DNA of 64,000 bases from Larix kaempferi (Eukaryota > Streptophyta > Pinopsida > Pinales > Pinaceae). The notes beneath the pieces were generated by a model, which was not told where the DNA came from, did not search any database, and saw only the letters and a program-made list of their open reading frames with translations. The translations under genes were made by a program, and so were the position numbers. The stretch is taken from assembly GCA_027924585.1 (NCBI GenBank), contig BSBM01000050.1, forward strand, positions 9,790,001 through 9,854,000, written 5' to 3'. Below are positions 1 to 12,639 of this stretch, piece after piece (position 1 is the stretch's first letter; every line of letters begins with the position of its first letter).

Positions 1-590
1 GCTATTTTTAAGAAATGGAAAGCTTTGGTTGAGAATGAGGCAAGAAAAAGGTTAACGAGTCTCAGATCTAATAATGGAGGTGAATACTGCAGCAAGGAGT
101 TTGATAGTTACTATTCATACCATGGGATTCATAGAGAGAGGACTGTTCCAGGAACACCACAAGAAAATGGTGTGACAGAAAGGATGAAGAAAACAATGAT
201 GGAGCATGCAAGGTGTATGAGATTGCATGTAGGGCCACCCTTACAGTTTTGGGAAGATGCTGTAGATACTATTGTTTACTTAATAAACATATGGCATTCA
301 AATGCTTTGGATGGTGGGATTCCAGAGGAGGCATGGACAGGTAAAAAGGTAAACTACTAATTTCTGAGAACTTTTGGTTGTGAAGCATTTGCCCATATTG
401 ATAAAGAAAATAGAACAAAGCTTGAGGCTAAATCCCAGAAATGTAATTTTATTGGGTACGGGGTTGATGATTTTGGTTATTGCTTATGGGATTATGAAAA
501 TAAAAAAATCATCAGGAGTAGAGATGTGGTATTCAATGAAAAGGTCATGTATAAAGAATAGTTGTAGGGAAAGAAACAATAAAAGGTAAA
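1..590 (+). pseudogene. copia integrase core and C-terminal region (pseudogene)
   Basis: The integrase catalytic core is seen from its second acidic residue onward. The block SNNGGEYCSKEF corresponds to the usual D-N-G-G-E-F region with the Asp changed to Asn, and PQENGVTER carries the region of the catalytic Glu. It is followed by the copia C-terminal block FLRTFGCEAFAHI, then a short GYGVDDFGYCLWD segment, which is the normal link into RT. A TAA stop at 358-360 and stops near 560-600 break the frame. Integrase would insert the element's cDNA into the genome; this copy cannot. Confidence 0.9.
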
Positions 591-639
591 CACATAATGC
601 ACAGTTCTTGATGAAATCAAAGAAAATGAAGTTCCAAAG

Positions 640-1560
640 GTGCTGAAAAATCAAGAACAACAGCAGGTAACTCAAACTCATGCAAGTGTTAAAAGATATA
701 CGAGGTCAAGTAGACCCCTTGAACGATACTCTCCTTCACTATATTATTTATTGATGAATGACTCTGGTGAACCAGAATGCTATGAAGAAGCAATGCAGGT
801 GGAAAATAGAAAGAAGTGGGAGAAAGGCATGAATGAGGACATGGAATCATTGGTAAGAAACTAGACCTGGGATTTGGTTCAGTTTCTTGTAGGTAAAGGA
901 GCATTGAAGAATAAATGGGTTTACAGCTTGAAGGTAGAAGATGAAGGAAAGAAGTGGTAAAATGGCAGACTTGTTGTAAAGGGGTTTGCACAAAATAAAT
1001 GTATAGATTTTGATGAAATATTGTCTCCTATTGTGAAAATAACTTCAATTAGAACTATTTTAAGTCTAGTGGTAGTAGAAGATGTGCATCTTGAATAGTT
1101 AGATGTAAAAATAACCTTTCTCCATGGGTATTTGGAGGAAGAGATTTATATGCAGTAGGCACAGGGGTATGAGGTCAAAGGGAAGGACAATTTAGTATGT
1201 AGGTTGAAGAAGAGCTTGTATGGATTGGATCAAGCTCTAAGGTAGTGGTATTTAAAATTGAACAGGCTTATGATAGAACAAGGTTATAGGTGGGTTATAG
1301 TAGATGCCATTCTGATCATTGTGTTTGTTTCAAGAGGCTAGATAATGGAAGATATATTATATTGTTATTGTATGTGGATGAAATTCTTGTTGCAGGGTCT
1401 AACATGCCAGATATAAATGTGATCAAAAGGAAATTAGTTAATTCATTTGCGATGAAGGATTTGGGTGTTGCAAAGCAAATCCTTGGTATGAGAATAACAA
1501 TAGATAGGAAAAATCATAAATTGACATTGTCTTAGGGTGAGTACATAGAAAACGTGTTGG
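640..1560 (+). pseudogene. copia reverse transcriptase (pseudogene)
   Basis: Recognisable RT blocks in order are NKWVYSLKVEDEGKKW, GRLVVKGFAQ, DEILSPIVKITSIRTILSLV, LDVKITFLHGYLEEEIYMQ, RLKKSLYGLDQA, ILLLYVDEILVAGS and KDLGVAKQILGM. The catalytic motif, normally YVDD, reads YVDE, so the second catalytic Asp is lost. Stops occur near 862, 957, 1096, 1156, 1243 and 1533, and the frame shifts around 1290 between the SLYGLDQ and YVDE blocks. Several stops are TAG at positions where Gln is conserved. Confidence 0.92.
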
Positions 1561-1664
1561 AGAGGTTTAGAAAGCAGGATGCGAAACCAGTTAGTACACC
1601 TTGCGCCTACCATTTAAAACTAAGTAAGGAGATGTGTCCCACAACATAGGAAGAGATAGAATAC

Positions 1665-2333
1665 ATGTCCAAGGTTCCCTATTCATCAGTAGTTGGTAGC
1701 TTGATGTATTCCATGGTCTACACAAGACCAGATATTAAAAATGCAGTGGGAGTTGTGAGCAGGTATATGAACAATCCATGTAAAGAGAATTGGAAGGAAA
1801 CAAAGTGGATTCTCAAGTATTTGAGAGGTACTTCTACTCATGCATTATATTTTGGAGGTTCATACACTGCTCTACATGGATATGTTGATGTAGATATGGA
1901 AGGTCATAAAGATAAAAGGAGGAACACCAAAGGGTATGAATTTACTGTAGGTGGAACAACAATAAGTTGGATTTCAAAACTCCAAAAGGTTGTTTCACTT
2001 TCAACAATGAAAGCAGAGTATGTTGCTTCTAAAGAGGCTAGTAAAGAGATGATTTGGCTATATAGGTGCACGGATGAATTGGGTAAGAAGTAGGAGAATA
2101 ACAGGTTGCATAGTGATAGGCAGAGTGTCATTCATCTTGCAAAGAACTCAACCTTCCATTCTAAGACTAAACATATACAACTCAAGTACCATTTCATACG
2201 ATCTATTCTGGAATATGAACTATTGAAGTTGGAAAAGATACACATTAGCCAGAATCCTACAGACATGTTGACAAAGGTAATAACAAGCGAGAAATTAAGT
2301 TCCTACTCAGTTTCAGTTGGGCTTCAAGCATGA
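1665..2333 (+). pseudogene. copia RNase H domain (pseudogene)
   Basis: The sequence begins with the conserved VPYSSVVGSLMYSMVYTRPDI block and continues through YLRGTST, the RNase H start GYVDVDMEGHKDKRRNTKGY, ISWISKLQKVVSLSTMKAEYVA and the terminal block NSTFHSKTKHIQLKYHFIR. The last block, NPTDMLTKV, is typical of the copia pol C-terminus. A TAG near 2091 splits it. The polypurine tract follows about 90 bases after the end. Confidence 0.92.
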
Positions 2334-2420
2334 AGGTGAAGATGAGAAATTTTCTAGGTTTAAGGTTTGGAGCATAGTCTAGCTGATGCAATAGTGGTGG
2401 AGTTGCTGTGATCAATATCC

Positions 2421-2431
2421 AAGTGGGAGAT
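2421..2431 (+). promoter_or_regulatory. Polypurine tract of the copia element
   Basis: AAGTGGGAGAT directly precedes the LTR and closely matches the usual copia plus-strand primer AAGTGGGAGATTG. It sets the LTR start at 2432, where the expected TG is mutated to TT. Confidence 0.85.
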
Positions 2432-3019
2432 TTTTGGTTGTGGAGTCCGATCTTCCTGATTTAGAGGTTATGTTTCAGACGTGTTTGGATCCCAGCCCAT
2501 GACTAGGGGGTATGGGGGGGATTCCCCCCCCCACTATAGTCGCCATGGGGGGTCTAATGGGGGGCAACGACTAATTTTGGGAGCCCCCTGGAGGGGGTTT
2601 GGGGGAAACACCCCCGTAGTGAAAATTTTGGAAAAAATGCCTTATAAGATGTTGTATTTTCATAGTCACAACTTGGACAATAATGGGTGATTTACGGGCC
2701 CATTGTATTTTTCCATGGTAATCCCTCTTTAAATGGAAGGCATTGTAATACAACTGTGTATTGTATTGTATTATTGTAAATATATATATGATTGTGTAAG
2801 AGAGACTATGAGAGAGTGAAGAGAAAGTTGCATAAGATGTGTTGCGGGTTGTATCCCTTCATTTACTGGATATTTTAATAAAAGGAATGGCAATTTCTCC
2901 GTGGATGTAGACCATATTCGGTGAACCACGTATATCTGTGTCTCTCTTGTATTGAGTTTATGTGTTTTATTTCTGCATCTTATTTTATGCTATTGTTCCG
3001 CAAGCCTGTTTTTCTAACA
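2432..3019 (+). repeat. 3' LTR of the copia element
   Basis: A 588-bp LTR starting TTTTGG (expected TGTTGG) just after the polypurine tract and ending ...TTTCTAACA. It contains an unusually G/C-run-rich stretch at 2508-2616 and an AT-rich TATATATAT segment near 2785. The matching 5' LTR is outside the window, so a target duplication cannot be tested. Confidence 0.82.
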
Positions 3020-4690
3020 CTATGGACTATTCTGATGCATTTGTTGAGCATTGGGACTATGTAAGAATGTATATCACACTATGGGATATTCTTATGTGTG
3101 GTTGTTGCATTCCTATTTTTGTTTTCCTGAAAACGTTTGTCTAATTTATGAGTACATGAGTGTAAATGATTGTTTAATGATGGACTATTTTGGATTTACA
3201 ACTATTTTCCCATATTTTTGTCTCTATTCTCAATGAACTATTTCATGGGTTATTGATAGGATCATGTATGGTTTTGTGCTTACTTCTTGTGACTATCAAT
3301 CATGTCTAGACACGTGCATTTTTCATTTTAGAGTAGCTACATTTAATTCTTTAGTTTAGAAAACCATAAACGGTGGATTGGGTCATAACCGATAGAACCC
3401 AAATCATTAATGGTTACTGTTAACATCTAAATATTGTTCACCTTGCTCATTACCTAAACATAACGCATCCTATACATCATGAACACTTTCATTTCCACCA
3501 TTTTAACCTTCACATGTGCAAAAATCCCAAAGTTCCAAGTTAATTTGGCCCATAATTAATGTATTTTGGATATTTACCCTTCTCCACAATAAGAGGGAAG
3601 TTAGTAAATCCCCCCAAAAGAGAAAATTCCCCAAAAGAAAGGAAAATTCCCCACAAAGTCAAAATAAGCGGGAAAAAATTGAAATCCCATAAAAGAGGGA
3701 AAACCCAATACTTATCCAAATTCTAGCAGTCAGACAATACAACGGGAACCCAAAACCATTAATTGTTTCGTCGAACAAATACCAAGGGTGAAACCATCAA
3801 CCATTTTTCTATTTATTGATATGAAGGTTCCCCATTTGACATATCTTTTCTCCATATATTCCCATACTGTTACTCTGCCCAAATTCCGATTGAAACCATG
3901 GATCCCATTTTACATACTAGTTTCACCTTGTTTGGGAGATTTCCACCTTGTGATGAGTAGATTGAAGAACATTGGACTACCCAGAGACCAAGAACATTCC
4001 ACTTCAGACAGATGCAAGGGCCCATTGTAACCATTATTCTGAGGTATTCTTCGGCCAATGTAAAGTCCATTATTCATAATACAAAAATAATCATTCTTTA
4101 AATTTGTCCAATATTGTTTGAAGGCCGTTTTCCATTTTAGTCTAGTTTTATTTTGTTGCATGCTCATGTTAGCTTAGTTTTAGATTTTTTCTTTTTACTG
4201 TTATTTAGTTGTTAATTTTATTTTCCATTTTGAAATCTACTTCGGTTTCTCTAAACCTTAGTAGGTTCCTTTTGGCATGTTCTGGTGTGAAAGCACCAAC
4301 AACAGTTTTGACGACTCCAACCGGGTTCAATCTCACCATTGTGGGATCACGAATTAGTCACATGGATGGAAACTTGGTTGAAAAGGATATTGAAGAGCCT
4401 TACCTTGGGTCAACTATAAAGGCCATATAACATCCACAATTGTTACCAAGTTGCATTTGTAAAATCATATTCTTTGTGTAATATAAAATATCATTCTTTA
4501 CATGTTGCATTTCTCTTTTTGAGGCTAGTTTTGGAATGAATGTTGCATGCGTGTCAAATAATTGATCTCATTTAGTTTAGCTTAATTTCACTTCATTTGA
4601 TATGCTACTAAGGATTGCAAAATCTCTGATATGCTACTAAATATGCAAAACCCCTTAGTAGGTGTATTTTTCACTAGAGAGTGAAAAATA
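3020..4690. other. Intergenic, no gene recognised
   Basis: AT-rich sequence with only short open frames that match nothing I recognise. A purine-rich patch near 3600-3690 repeats CCCCAAAAGA-like words. It may be old transposon sequence upstream of the chromovirus fragment, but no domain supports that. Confidence 0.5.
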
Positions 4691-6722
4691 TGACACAACA
4701 CTTACACCCAAAGAGAGATCCCTCCTCATATTGATGCTTTTTTAAAGAAATATGAGAAGGGGTATCTATTTTCCTTATCCTTTCCAGTATCCAATTGGCT
4801 TATTGAATCCCACCAAGAATGGTTGGAAAATCAAACTACGATTCATCCCATTAAAAATGATTTATGAGGATCCCAATCCCCATAAGTGATATACTTGGTT
4901 CCAATATCCCTTGAACTACAAAGGGAACATTTCTCCAATGTATAATTTTTATTTAAAACCAAGGGTGTTTTAGGAGTTACATTCATCTCCTACTGCGATT
5001 CACTTTTCTTTAATAAAACCTATGAATGAGCTAAGAACTATTTCATTTTGGAAGGGATAGAAAAGGACATCTAGGATTTTGTAGCTACATGTAACTCTAG
5101 TCAAAGGAACATGGGTGAGAAATTGAAGCTTCCTAGGGAATTACAACCACTACCAATACCAAAAATTATCTAGACTAATATCTCTATGGATTTTATATTG
5201 GACGTCCCAAATTTTGGAAAGAAATTAATGCATAGCGGTAGTTGACCACCTTACAAATGTGCTCACTTTGTTTCCCCTATTACATCGATTTACGCCTCCA
5301 TATATACCTAACCGTAACAGATGAAAATAAAGCTCCATTGTGGAGGGAAGACCTGGGAATTTAGATAGAAGCACTGGAACGATGGAACCTATGACTGCAT
5401 AAGATCATATAGGAATCTTAATCATTCATTGGATAGGATGGCGTAATAAACCGAAAATAAGTAATCTCATTGGAGTCTATAAGTAAGTCGACCCCATGGA
5501 GCAAATACCAGAAGAGTTAATATTCGTCTGTGACATTATTTATTAAGATTATTGGATGGAAATAAAAGAGTTATTCTTCCTATAAATTAGATTCTATATA
5601 TGATATGCATAATGCGTAGATATAGGGAGGCAAGGTAGGTAAGAGCCATTAGGGTGGGTCAGGGATATTGAGCCATGTTGTTTACTTATGGCGAGCATAT
5701 TGATTGAACCATGTTAACAACAAATGAGTGAGATTGAGTTGAACAAATTGATAACTAAATCTTCTTATGCTGCTGCTGGCGGTCGTATCAGAGCAGCCCG
5801 AGGGGATTATATTTTTAGGGTAAATGAAATTTCCATTGTGTGAGATCGTGATCCCACATTCATTAACAAATTATGATAGGAAGTATTTAAATTCTATGAC
5901 ACACAGCTGAAAATGACCACAACTTATCATCCCCAAACTTATGGTCAAATAAAAGTAGTCAACAAGTTCTTGGAAACCTATTTGAGATGCTTTGCTTAAG
6001 ATTAGCAACACCAATGGGACCATTTTCCACCCTTTGCAAAATGGTGGGACAATACCACTTATTATGGTGCTACCAAAAAGACACCTTTTTAACTGGACTA
6101 TGGCCAAAAAACCCAACCAATGGCTTCATATTTACTAGGCACATCCAAGGTTCAGAAAGTGGATCACATGCTTCACACTAGAGAGGCCATTCTCCACACA
6201 CTTAAGGACAATATGGTTTTGGATCAAAATGAAATGAAGCAACAAGCTGAGTCAACATTAATTTGATCATTCTTTGGCATAAGGGGTTCATGTGTTTCTT
6301 CATCTTCAATCGTATAAGTAGATCTCTCTCAAAGACAAAGGCCACCAAAAGATCACATTGAACTTTTATGTACCCTATCATATCCTCTAATGCATTGGAC
6401 AAGTTTCCTATAGATTGGATCTTCTAGCCCACTCCAAGATTCATCTATTGTTTCATGTGTCCTGTTTGAAGAAAGTGATGGAGTTGAATTGCCAAGTTCA
6501 TACTAGCATTCTAGAAATTGATGAAGACAGATCTATTTGGCTATAGATATAAGTAACATTGGCCCAAAGAGAGCATTACTTACACCAGTGCATTTTCTAG
6601 AAGTCTTGAACAAGTGGAAAAATATGTAACTAGAATGTGCCACTTGGGAACCAATAATGTTTTTACAATAATTTTTACACCTAAGGCCTTGAGGACAACA
6701 TTAATTTTGAAGGGGAAGGGTA
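4690..6722 (+). pseudogene. Gypsy chromovirus integrase and chromodomain remnant
   Basis: Conceptual translation across many stops gives gypsy integrase landmarks: LQPLPIPKI followed by ISMDFILDVPNFGKK near 5140-5215, then PPYKCAHFVSPITSIYAS near 5245-5300, and TTYHPQTYGQIKVVNKFLETYLRCFA near 5920-5997. The C-terminal part has FHVSCLKKV near 6450 and a chromodomain-tail-like LEDNINFEGEG near 6690, which identify a chromovirus. The fragment lacks gag, protease and RT and contains stops throughout. A polypurine tract and LTR start follow directly. Confidence 0.8.
6706..6722 (+). promoter_or_regulatory. Polypurine tract of the chromovirus remnant
   Basis: GAAGGGGAAGGGTA sits directly after the chromodomain tail and just before TGTTAGGG, the expected arrangement at a chromovirus 3' LTR. 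Confidence 0.75.
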
Positions 6723-7558
6723 TGTTAGGGTTCTAGCCTAACCTCCCTATTTTGGGGTACTTAGGAGCTATTCAATTAACTAAATAGGCCATTTTATTTG
6801 AATAAGGTCCATTAGATAGTTAGTGAATAGTTAATTAATTTAAAAGGGTTGTGTTTACTAAATAAGCCCCACTAGGTGGTTGGTACTCATTAATGACGTG
6901 ACCACAAGTATTTAAGGTTCTGATATTTATAGAGCTAGAAGGATAGGTAATGTTTCATAAAGTGTTTTTATTGTAATTGGATCTCTACTCATAAGAGGTT
7001 TCCCCATCGAAGAGGCCCATACAAATTTCTCTCTCTTTTGGAAGTCATTGATACAAGGGTTATATTTCACATGTTTAATATATTTATATCTTGTATCACT
7101 TTTTCTACTTTTATATTTCTCAAAATATCTTATTTTTTATTCAAATTTAAGGGTTAAGGATGACTAAACTTTTTAATATGTGGGAAAGGGATCGCTAGCC
7201 CCACTAGTTAAGCAATGCACAAATATGAATGATTTGGAGACTCATGTAAATCCATTTTCCTAAGATCAATACTGGCACCATAAAAAGGTGCATCCCTTGT
7301 ACCAATAAATAGTTCTTGCAAGAAATGACTTCAAGATGCATATGACAATACATAAGTTTCTATAAGCAACAATCATAGAGCATTGTTTGGATTCCTAACT
7401 CCACATCTCATATCTAGAATATAAATTGTTTTGTTCCTCGTGGGTGGGTTTAGATGGTTAGATTTAAGTGGTTTATTTTATAAGTATATTCTTAGTGGCT
7501 TGAAACAAGCTTGTTGTATTTTAAGGGATATTAAAGGATGTAATTCAATCTCCTAACA
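6723..7558 (+). repeat. Probable 3' LTR of the chromovirus remnant, right end uncertain
   Basis: The start TGTTAGGGTT is well supported by the polypurine tract. The right end is a guess: CTCCTAACA at 7550-7558 would pair with the TGTTAGGG start, giving about 836 bp, but a shorter LTR ending near 7080 is also possible. No second copy exists in the window to decide. Confidence 0.45.
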
Positions 7559-9720
7559 TTTTCTGATTCACCAAGATCACTTATGAGAACAAGGTGAAGA
7601 GCATAATATGTAATGGAAGAGTCTTTAGGTCCTTTGTTTTGTGCACAAGTGGCGTGATAAATTGGAATTGATAATGTAGAAAGGTAAATGTTGAATTGAA
7701 ATTACTTAGAAGGAAGAATTAAAAGTGAAAAATAATTGAAATGAGTGATTTCACTCTTCATCATTGAAAATTCCTCAACTTTGAACAATTTAATGAAAAA
7801 AAAACAATGACAAAGATTTTTATAAAAGCTAGGAAAAATTAACATGCTAAAAATACCTTTCATAAAAGAAAAATACTACTAAAATGAATTTAATGGTGGT
7901 CATAAGGGCTCTAGAAGCCATAGTAACATAATCATGTATCAGAAACACTGATTTCCTATGCGACTAACTTGCACGAGTTTAGAGGAGAAACTTAAATGAC
8001 TATGTTGAAACAAGGAAAACAACTACACATTTCTTGGGAATGAAAGAAAATTCAATTTTTGAACATATTGACTTGACAACAATGTTCTAGGCTTAAAGTG
8101 GCAACCGATGATAACTAATTGCAAATTAACAGATATTTAAAGGGGGCCACGGAAATACCAAGACCAATATTAATGGATCATATCCCCCAATATGGTCGCC
8201 ACTTTATTGTGCTATTGTTTTATGTGTGCATGTGTCAAAAAATCACTCTCAATTGGTTGTTAGAATTTGAATTAGACACGCATGAGTGAAAAATAAAGAA
8301 AGACCATAAATACTAATATCTATACATGTATGTTAACTAACAAAATATTCAAAATATGGATTTCAAGGATTCAAGAAACATATTGGAGGGAAATCAAAAT
8401 AGACTAGCTAATAATACTTGATAAGTAGCTTGTAGACATGGTTTCCAATCCTCCTTTGTGGGAAGGTATTTTGTATCCTCAATTGGGTTCTCTTTATTGA
8501 ATCAACAATCCAAGAACATTTTCCCATATGGAACCAAATTATGAAGTGGGATTTGGGTAGCATGATGACTATTCAAAGAGTTAAATGTTAGTCAAGGTTA
8601 ATAAATCTTTGATAAAACTTGGCATCATAACCTTAGATTGAATAACTCTCTTAGAATGCATGTATAAGTCTTGTATTGATAGGTCAACATTGGGAATAAA
8701 GGTGAATTGGTTTCAATGTGAATGTATAAGGCTTAAGTATGAGCACCCTTATCACTAACTTGATCAAATGGATGCCTAAGTACCCTCATATTGAATGAAT
8801 AAGCTTGATTGGTATGGTCTTGCATTCACGCATGAATACCTTGAGGTGACTTATCACATTAATTGGTTGTGAAATGGATCAAAATCACACCACTATAAAT
8901 ATTGTGTGGATACTGAGGGATTCCTCACATGTGTCATGCAATTAATAAAGGAAAATGTGTGTGATCCCTCATTTGGTCAACCTAAAGTTTGATTTGTATT
9001 TGTGGTATGAAATTATCCTATAATCCATTCTTTTGAGAGTATTATGTTTGGTTAATAATGGTTTGGGTTGTCTCAAGATAAAATCATTTTTGCGTCGCAA
9101 AAATTGGTGTGATAACACTAAAATTGGTCATTTGTTATAGCATGGTGGTATAAACTCTCTCGATACATGTTGAAACATCTTCACCTCAGAATGCCTCTCC
9201 ATATCTCTAATCCAATGTAGAATATAGTGGCATTAACAAGGGAGTCAAAGAGTTCAACTTGAAATGGGAGGTATTGAAAATGAAGTTGGAAACATTACTC
9301 TTCTATAACAACCATGGAATATTTTTTACATAGTTGTGATTAAGAAATCAATCTCAAACTAAATTAAGGCATTGAAAAATGGACACCCAAATAAGTGTAG
9401 GTTGATATCCTCTCAAAAAATTACCCTTTCAAGGAAAAAATGTAGCTGACACATTATCTTTGGTTGCACGAAAACCATAACCTTAGTTTTACTAAGATTA
9501 ACAACCAAGTGAGCAACATCCCAAAAATGAGTGAATGAGTAAAGTTTTCACTTCAAATACCCTAATAGAGAAGAGTTATCAAAGAATCATAATTGAAATA
9601 TGTCATTTTATTATGTGATTTAAACGAAATTAGGAATACAAATTATGTACTAATAATTTGATTAAGTAAATAATTTGATGAAAAAATTGTAAAACTACAA
9701 TTCACATATCATATGTTATT
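7559..9720. other. Intergenic AT-rich sequence, no gene recognised
   Basis: No open frame of meaningful length and no transposon domain seen on either strand. Confidence 0.5.
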
Positions 9721-9880
9721 TGTAAACTTATGTGGATATTCTATTGGAACATTTCATCACAACATATCTTACAATATTATGAATCTCCCATTATTCAATG
9801 TTTTACTTTAGATTTAGATTAATCTTACTACCTTAAAGCATGCAATACTGAATAACTAAGACAAATTAAAGAAGCTCTAA
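9721..9880 (-). repeat. LTR piece, left end of the minus-strand chromovirus
   Basis: Begins TGTAAACTTATGTGG and aligns with 15400-15565 over about 160 bp (TGTAAACTCTCATGG and onward, including TTTAGATTTAGATT and AATAACTAAGAC words). The LTR probably continues to the right toward about 10600, but the right copy ends too early to show this. Confidence 0.6.
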
Positions 9881-10599
9881 AAACAACACACCACCCACAC
9901 AATCAACAAATGATGAACCTTGGGAAAAAGCCAACTAGAAGGTGAGGCTTATGCGCTTGCTATTTTCTTCTTAGTAATGAAATCCAAATACAAAGAAAAT
10001 GCACTCACTATGGATTTTCCATGGACACTATGGCCTAAATGGTTGCTACAAGATCTTTTACTTCCTCTCTTAAGCTTCAATATCCCACTCCTAGATTCTT
10101 TGTTCTACTATGGAATAATAAACAATACAATAATAATGGAACCCTTTTCTTTCCTACTGGGCCAATATTTAACATGTCTTGATAGTTGTCTTGGGTTAGG
10201 GTTAGTGTTTTTTATGTGCCTCAAATCCCAATTAATGTTAGGGTTTTGAAACCTCTATAATATTTTTAAAAGTTCACACCTGAATAACTTGACACATGTG
10301 AGCAATGTGACTTATAAATGGAATTCACTTGCAATCATGGTGGTCAATGAGGTATAAAGTCAACTTGTGGGAGGCATAAATTCTACATATGAGCTCTATT
10401 TGAGGTGATCTTCACTCTAATGGAAATCTATCGATGTGTAGAACAATGTAAAGAGGCGAAGAGCTTTGTTTGCAAATATTTTACCCCAAAATTGGTCATT
10501 TAAGACCTCAAATGGGCTCCAAATATTTATGGACCCCAAATCACCAAGTAAAATCTACCCCTAAAATGGGCCCTATAAGACAATACCTCTAATTTTCCT

Positions 10600-12600
10600 A
10601 GCCACAAAATATTAAAGTAGATGACAAATTATATAATGATCCATTTTTGGTCATACCTCCCCATTTATGAAGGATCTATGTCCCCAAAATATTTTACTAA
10701 AGGAGGTGAGGAAAATTTTCCTCTACCTTTTTTCCAGAGTACCATTTGTCTTTGTATAGAAGTTGTCCTTTCAACGCAACATGCTAGAGTTCATGTTACC
10801 CATATCTAGTTGCTCTGGGATTCTACTTCAAAATTGTATCTTCTACTAACTTTCCTTGAGCTTCTAGTGCTAATTCCTCTGTGGTCGATAAGACTTTCTC
10901 TTCAGTTTCCTAGTCCAAAATGGAAGGTTCGTAGACTTTAAAACTTTCCTCATTTTCTATTGAGTAAATGTGCATATATGGGGACATAATGAGTTTGTAG
11001 GCATCGTCACCCACCTTTTCCAACACTTCAAAAGCACCATATCAAAAAACATTGATATTATTACTATGACCTTGTGGCCTTTAGTTAGATATAACCAAAC
11101 TTTGTTTCCCACCTTGAATGGTTTTTCAATTTTTGTGTTGATCATGCCAGGCCTTATACTTTTCTTGTGACTTCTTCCGTGTCTCCTATACTTGAAAACG
11201 GATATGCTTGAGATTATCAATATTTTTTTTCCTTTAATGGTTGTCTTGTGGTATTCCCTCACTCCTCCTTATTGTCCATATACAAAATATAATGGTGAAG
11301 GTAGAAAATTCCCAAAGAAAGTTCCAAAAAGGGACTTACTGGAAGAAGTATGGATTAATTTGCTATACAAGTGCTAAATATAAATCAATACTTCGTCCTA
11401 GGTCCTTGGATGCTTCTAATTATAGGGTCGTCAAAATATGGACCATTGTCATGTTCACTACTTCTATCTACGTATATATTTGTGGATGGAAAGTCGTGGA
11501 TATCTTAAACTTGTTATATATCTTCTTCCAAAGTGTAGTCCAAAAGGCACTAAGAAGTCTAGTATTTCTATATGAGGTGATGCTCCTTGGTATTTGAAAG
11601 TGCACCCAAACCTTTTCAAAGAACTTGTTTGTTGAATATTTTCCCTTGATGGTATTTTTACAAGGCATGAGAATGTGCATCATGCTAAACTTATTAAATA
11701 TCACAAACATATAATTATGTCCCTTCTCGGTTCTTGGAAAAATACCAACAAAATCTATGGAGATGCTTTCCCATGGTCTAGTAGGTACATGTAAGGGATA
11801 GTATAAATCTTGTTTTCTATGATTGGGGTCTAATACTCCTCCTATTTAATAGCTCCAACATCCTTGTTTCTTTCGGTATAGAGCTGTTTGATCCCCCCCT
11901 CACTATTGTATATAGCAATGGCGCCCAAGATTATTGAATGTGAGGGGCATCCTTTTCTCCATATAACTCGATGAGCAGTGCCACAATGCACATGTAAGGT
12001 TCTTTGATATTTGTCATAGGATATATCCCAGTATCTCGGGATTGACACTATTTCCCTCCCACCCACCACTTGCTCATGAATTTGTTATAATTTGGGGGTT
12101 TTACCAAATTTCTCTACCCATGCATTTCTCATGGAAATCTCTGCCCTTGGGAACTTGTTTTCAGTTTATAGGCTTCCTGGATTGAAAGGATACAATAGCT
12201 CTCCCATCATCATTCACGATCATCCTGTTTTATAAGTTTATTATTAGTGTTGGAGTAAAACAAATTATACATCCTGTAATAAATTGAGATCATATTCTTG
12301 CATTCTAGGCCAATACACATACCTATGTAAATTGGAAATTGTCTTCCCAACACTGAAATGAATTGTAAATTTGGAGCTGTGAGCCTCTTTGATAAGTTGC
12401 AATCCTTCACCTCTAGTAACAGGGACCTTGTCTATACTATAGAGAAACCCATTCTAGACATGATAATCAACATTATTGCCACTTTTATCTACACAAACTT
12501 GGCCTTGCAACTACTGAAACACCTCATCTTCCATAGATGCCTCTTTTTATGTGCCATGGGTGAAAGGATCCATATGCATAAGAGTTTCCAAAGTTGTAAT
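10600..12600 (-). pseudogene. Chromovirus integrase (pseudogene)
   Basis: The core is read on the minus strand near 11470-11800: RPWESISIDFVGIFPRTEKG, then a block aligned with the second catalytic Asp that reads SYRNTRLLSAFW, then FKISTTFHPQ. The usual S-D-R-D Asp is therefore replaced by Tyr or Asn. The C-terminal block FKVGNKVWLYLTKGHK lies near 11060-11130. Stops and shifts fragment the frame. Confidence 0.75.
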
Positions 12601-12639
12601 ATTCGATGTGGGTGGAATTGAAATCATTTTTTCCAACTT

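Larger units (their letters stand above)
1..3019 (+). mobile_element. Ty1/copia retrotransposon, 3' part only
   Basis: The window opens inside a copia pol gene and runs through integrase, reverse transcriptase and RNase H in the copia order (INT before RT) to a polypurine tract and a 3' LTR. The 5' LTR, gag and protease lie outside the window. The frame is interrupted by at least eight stops and one frameshift near 1290, so the element is dead. Most stops stand where copia proteins usually have glutamine, for example after the LHLE and IYMQ blocks. The 3' LTR is a different family from the copia LTR at 16011. Confidence 0.93.

Noticed and set aside
9920-10249. A 109-residue plus-strand ORF with hydrophobic segments
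   Set aside because: It lies in or near an LTR of the decayed chromovirus, has no family motif, and AT-rich DNA readily gives hydrophobic frames.
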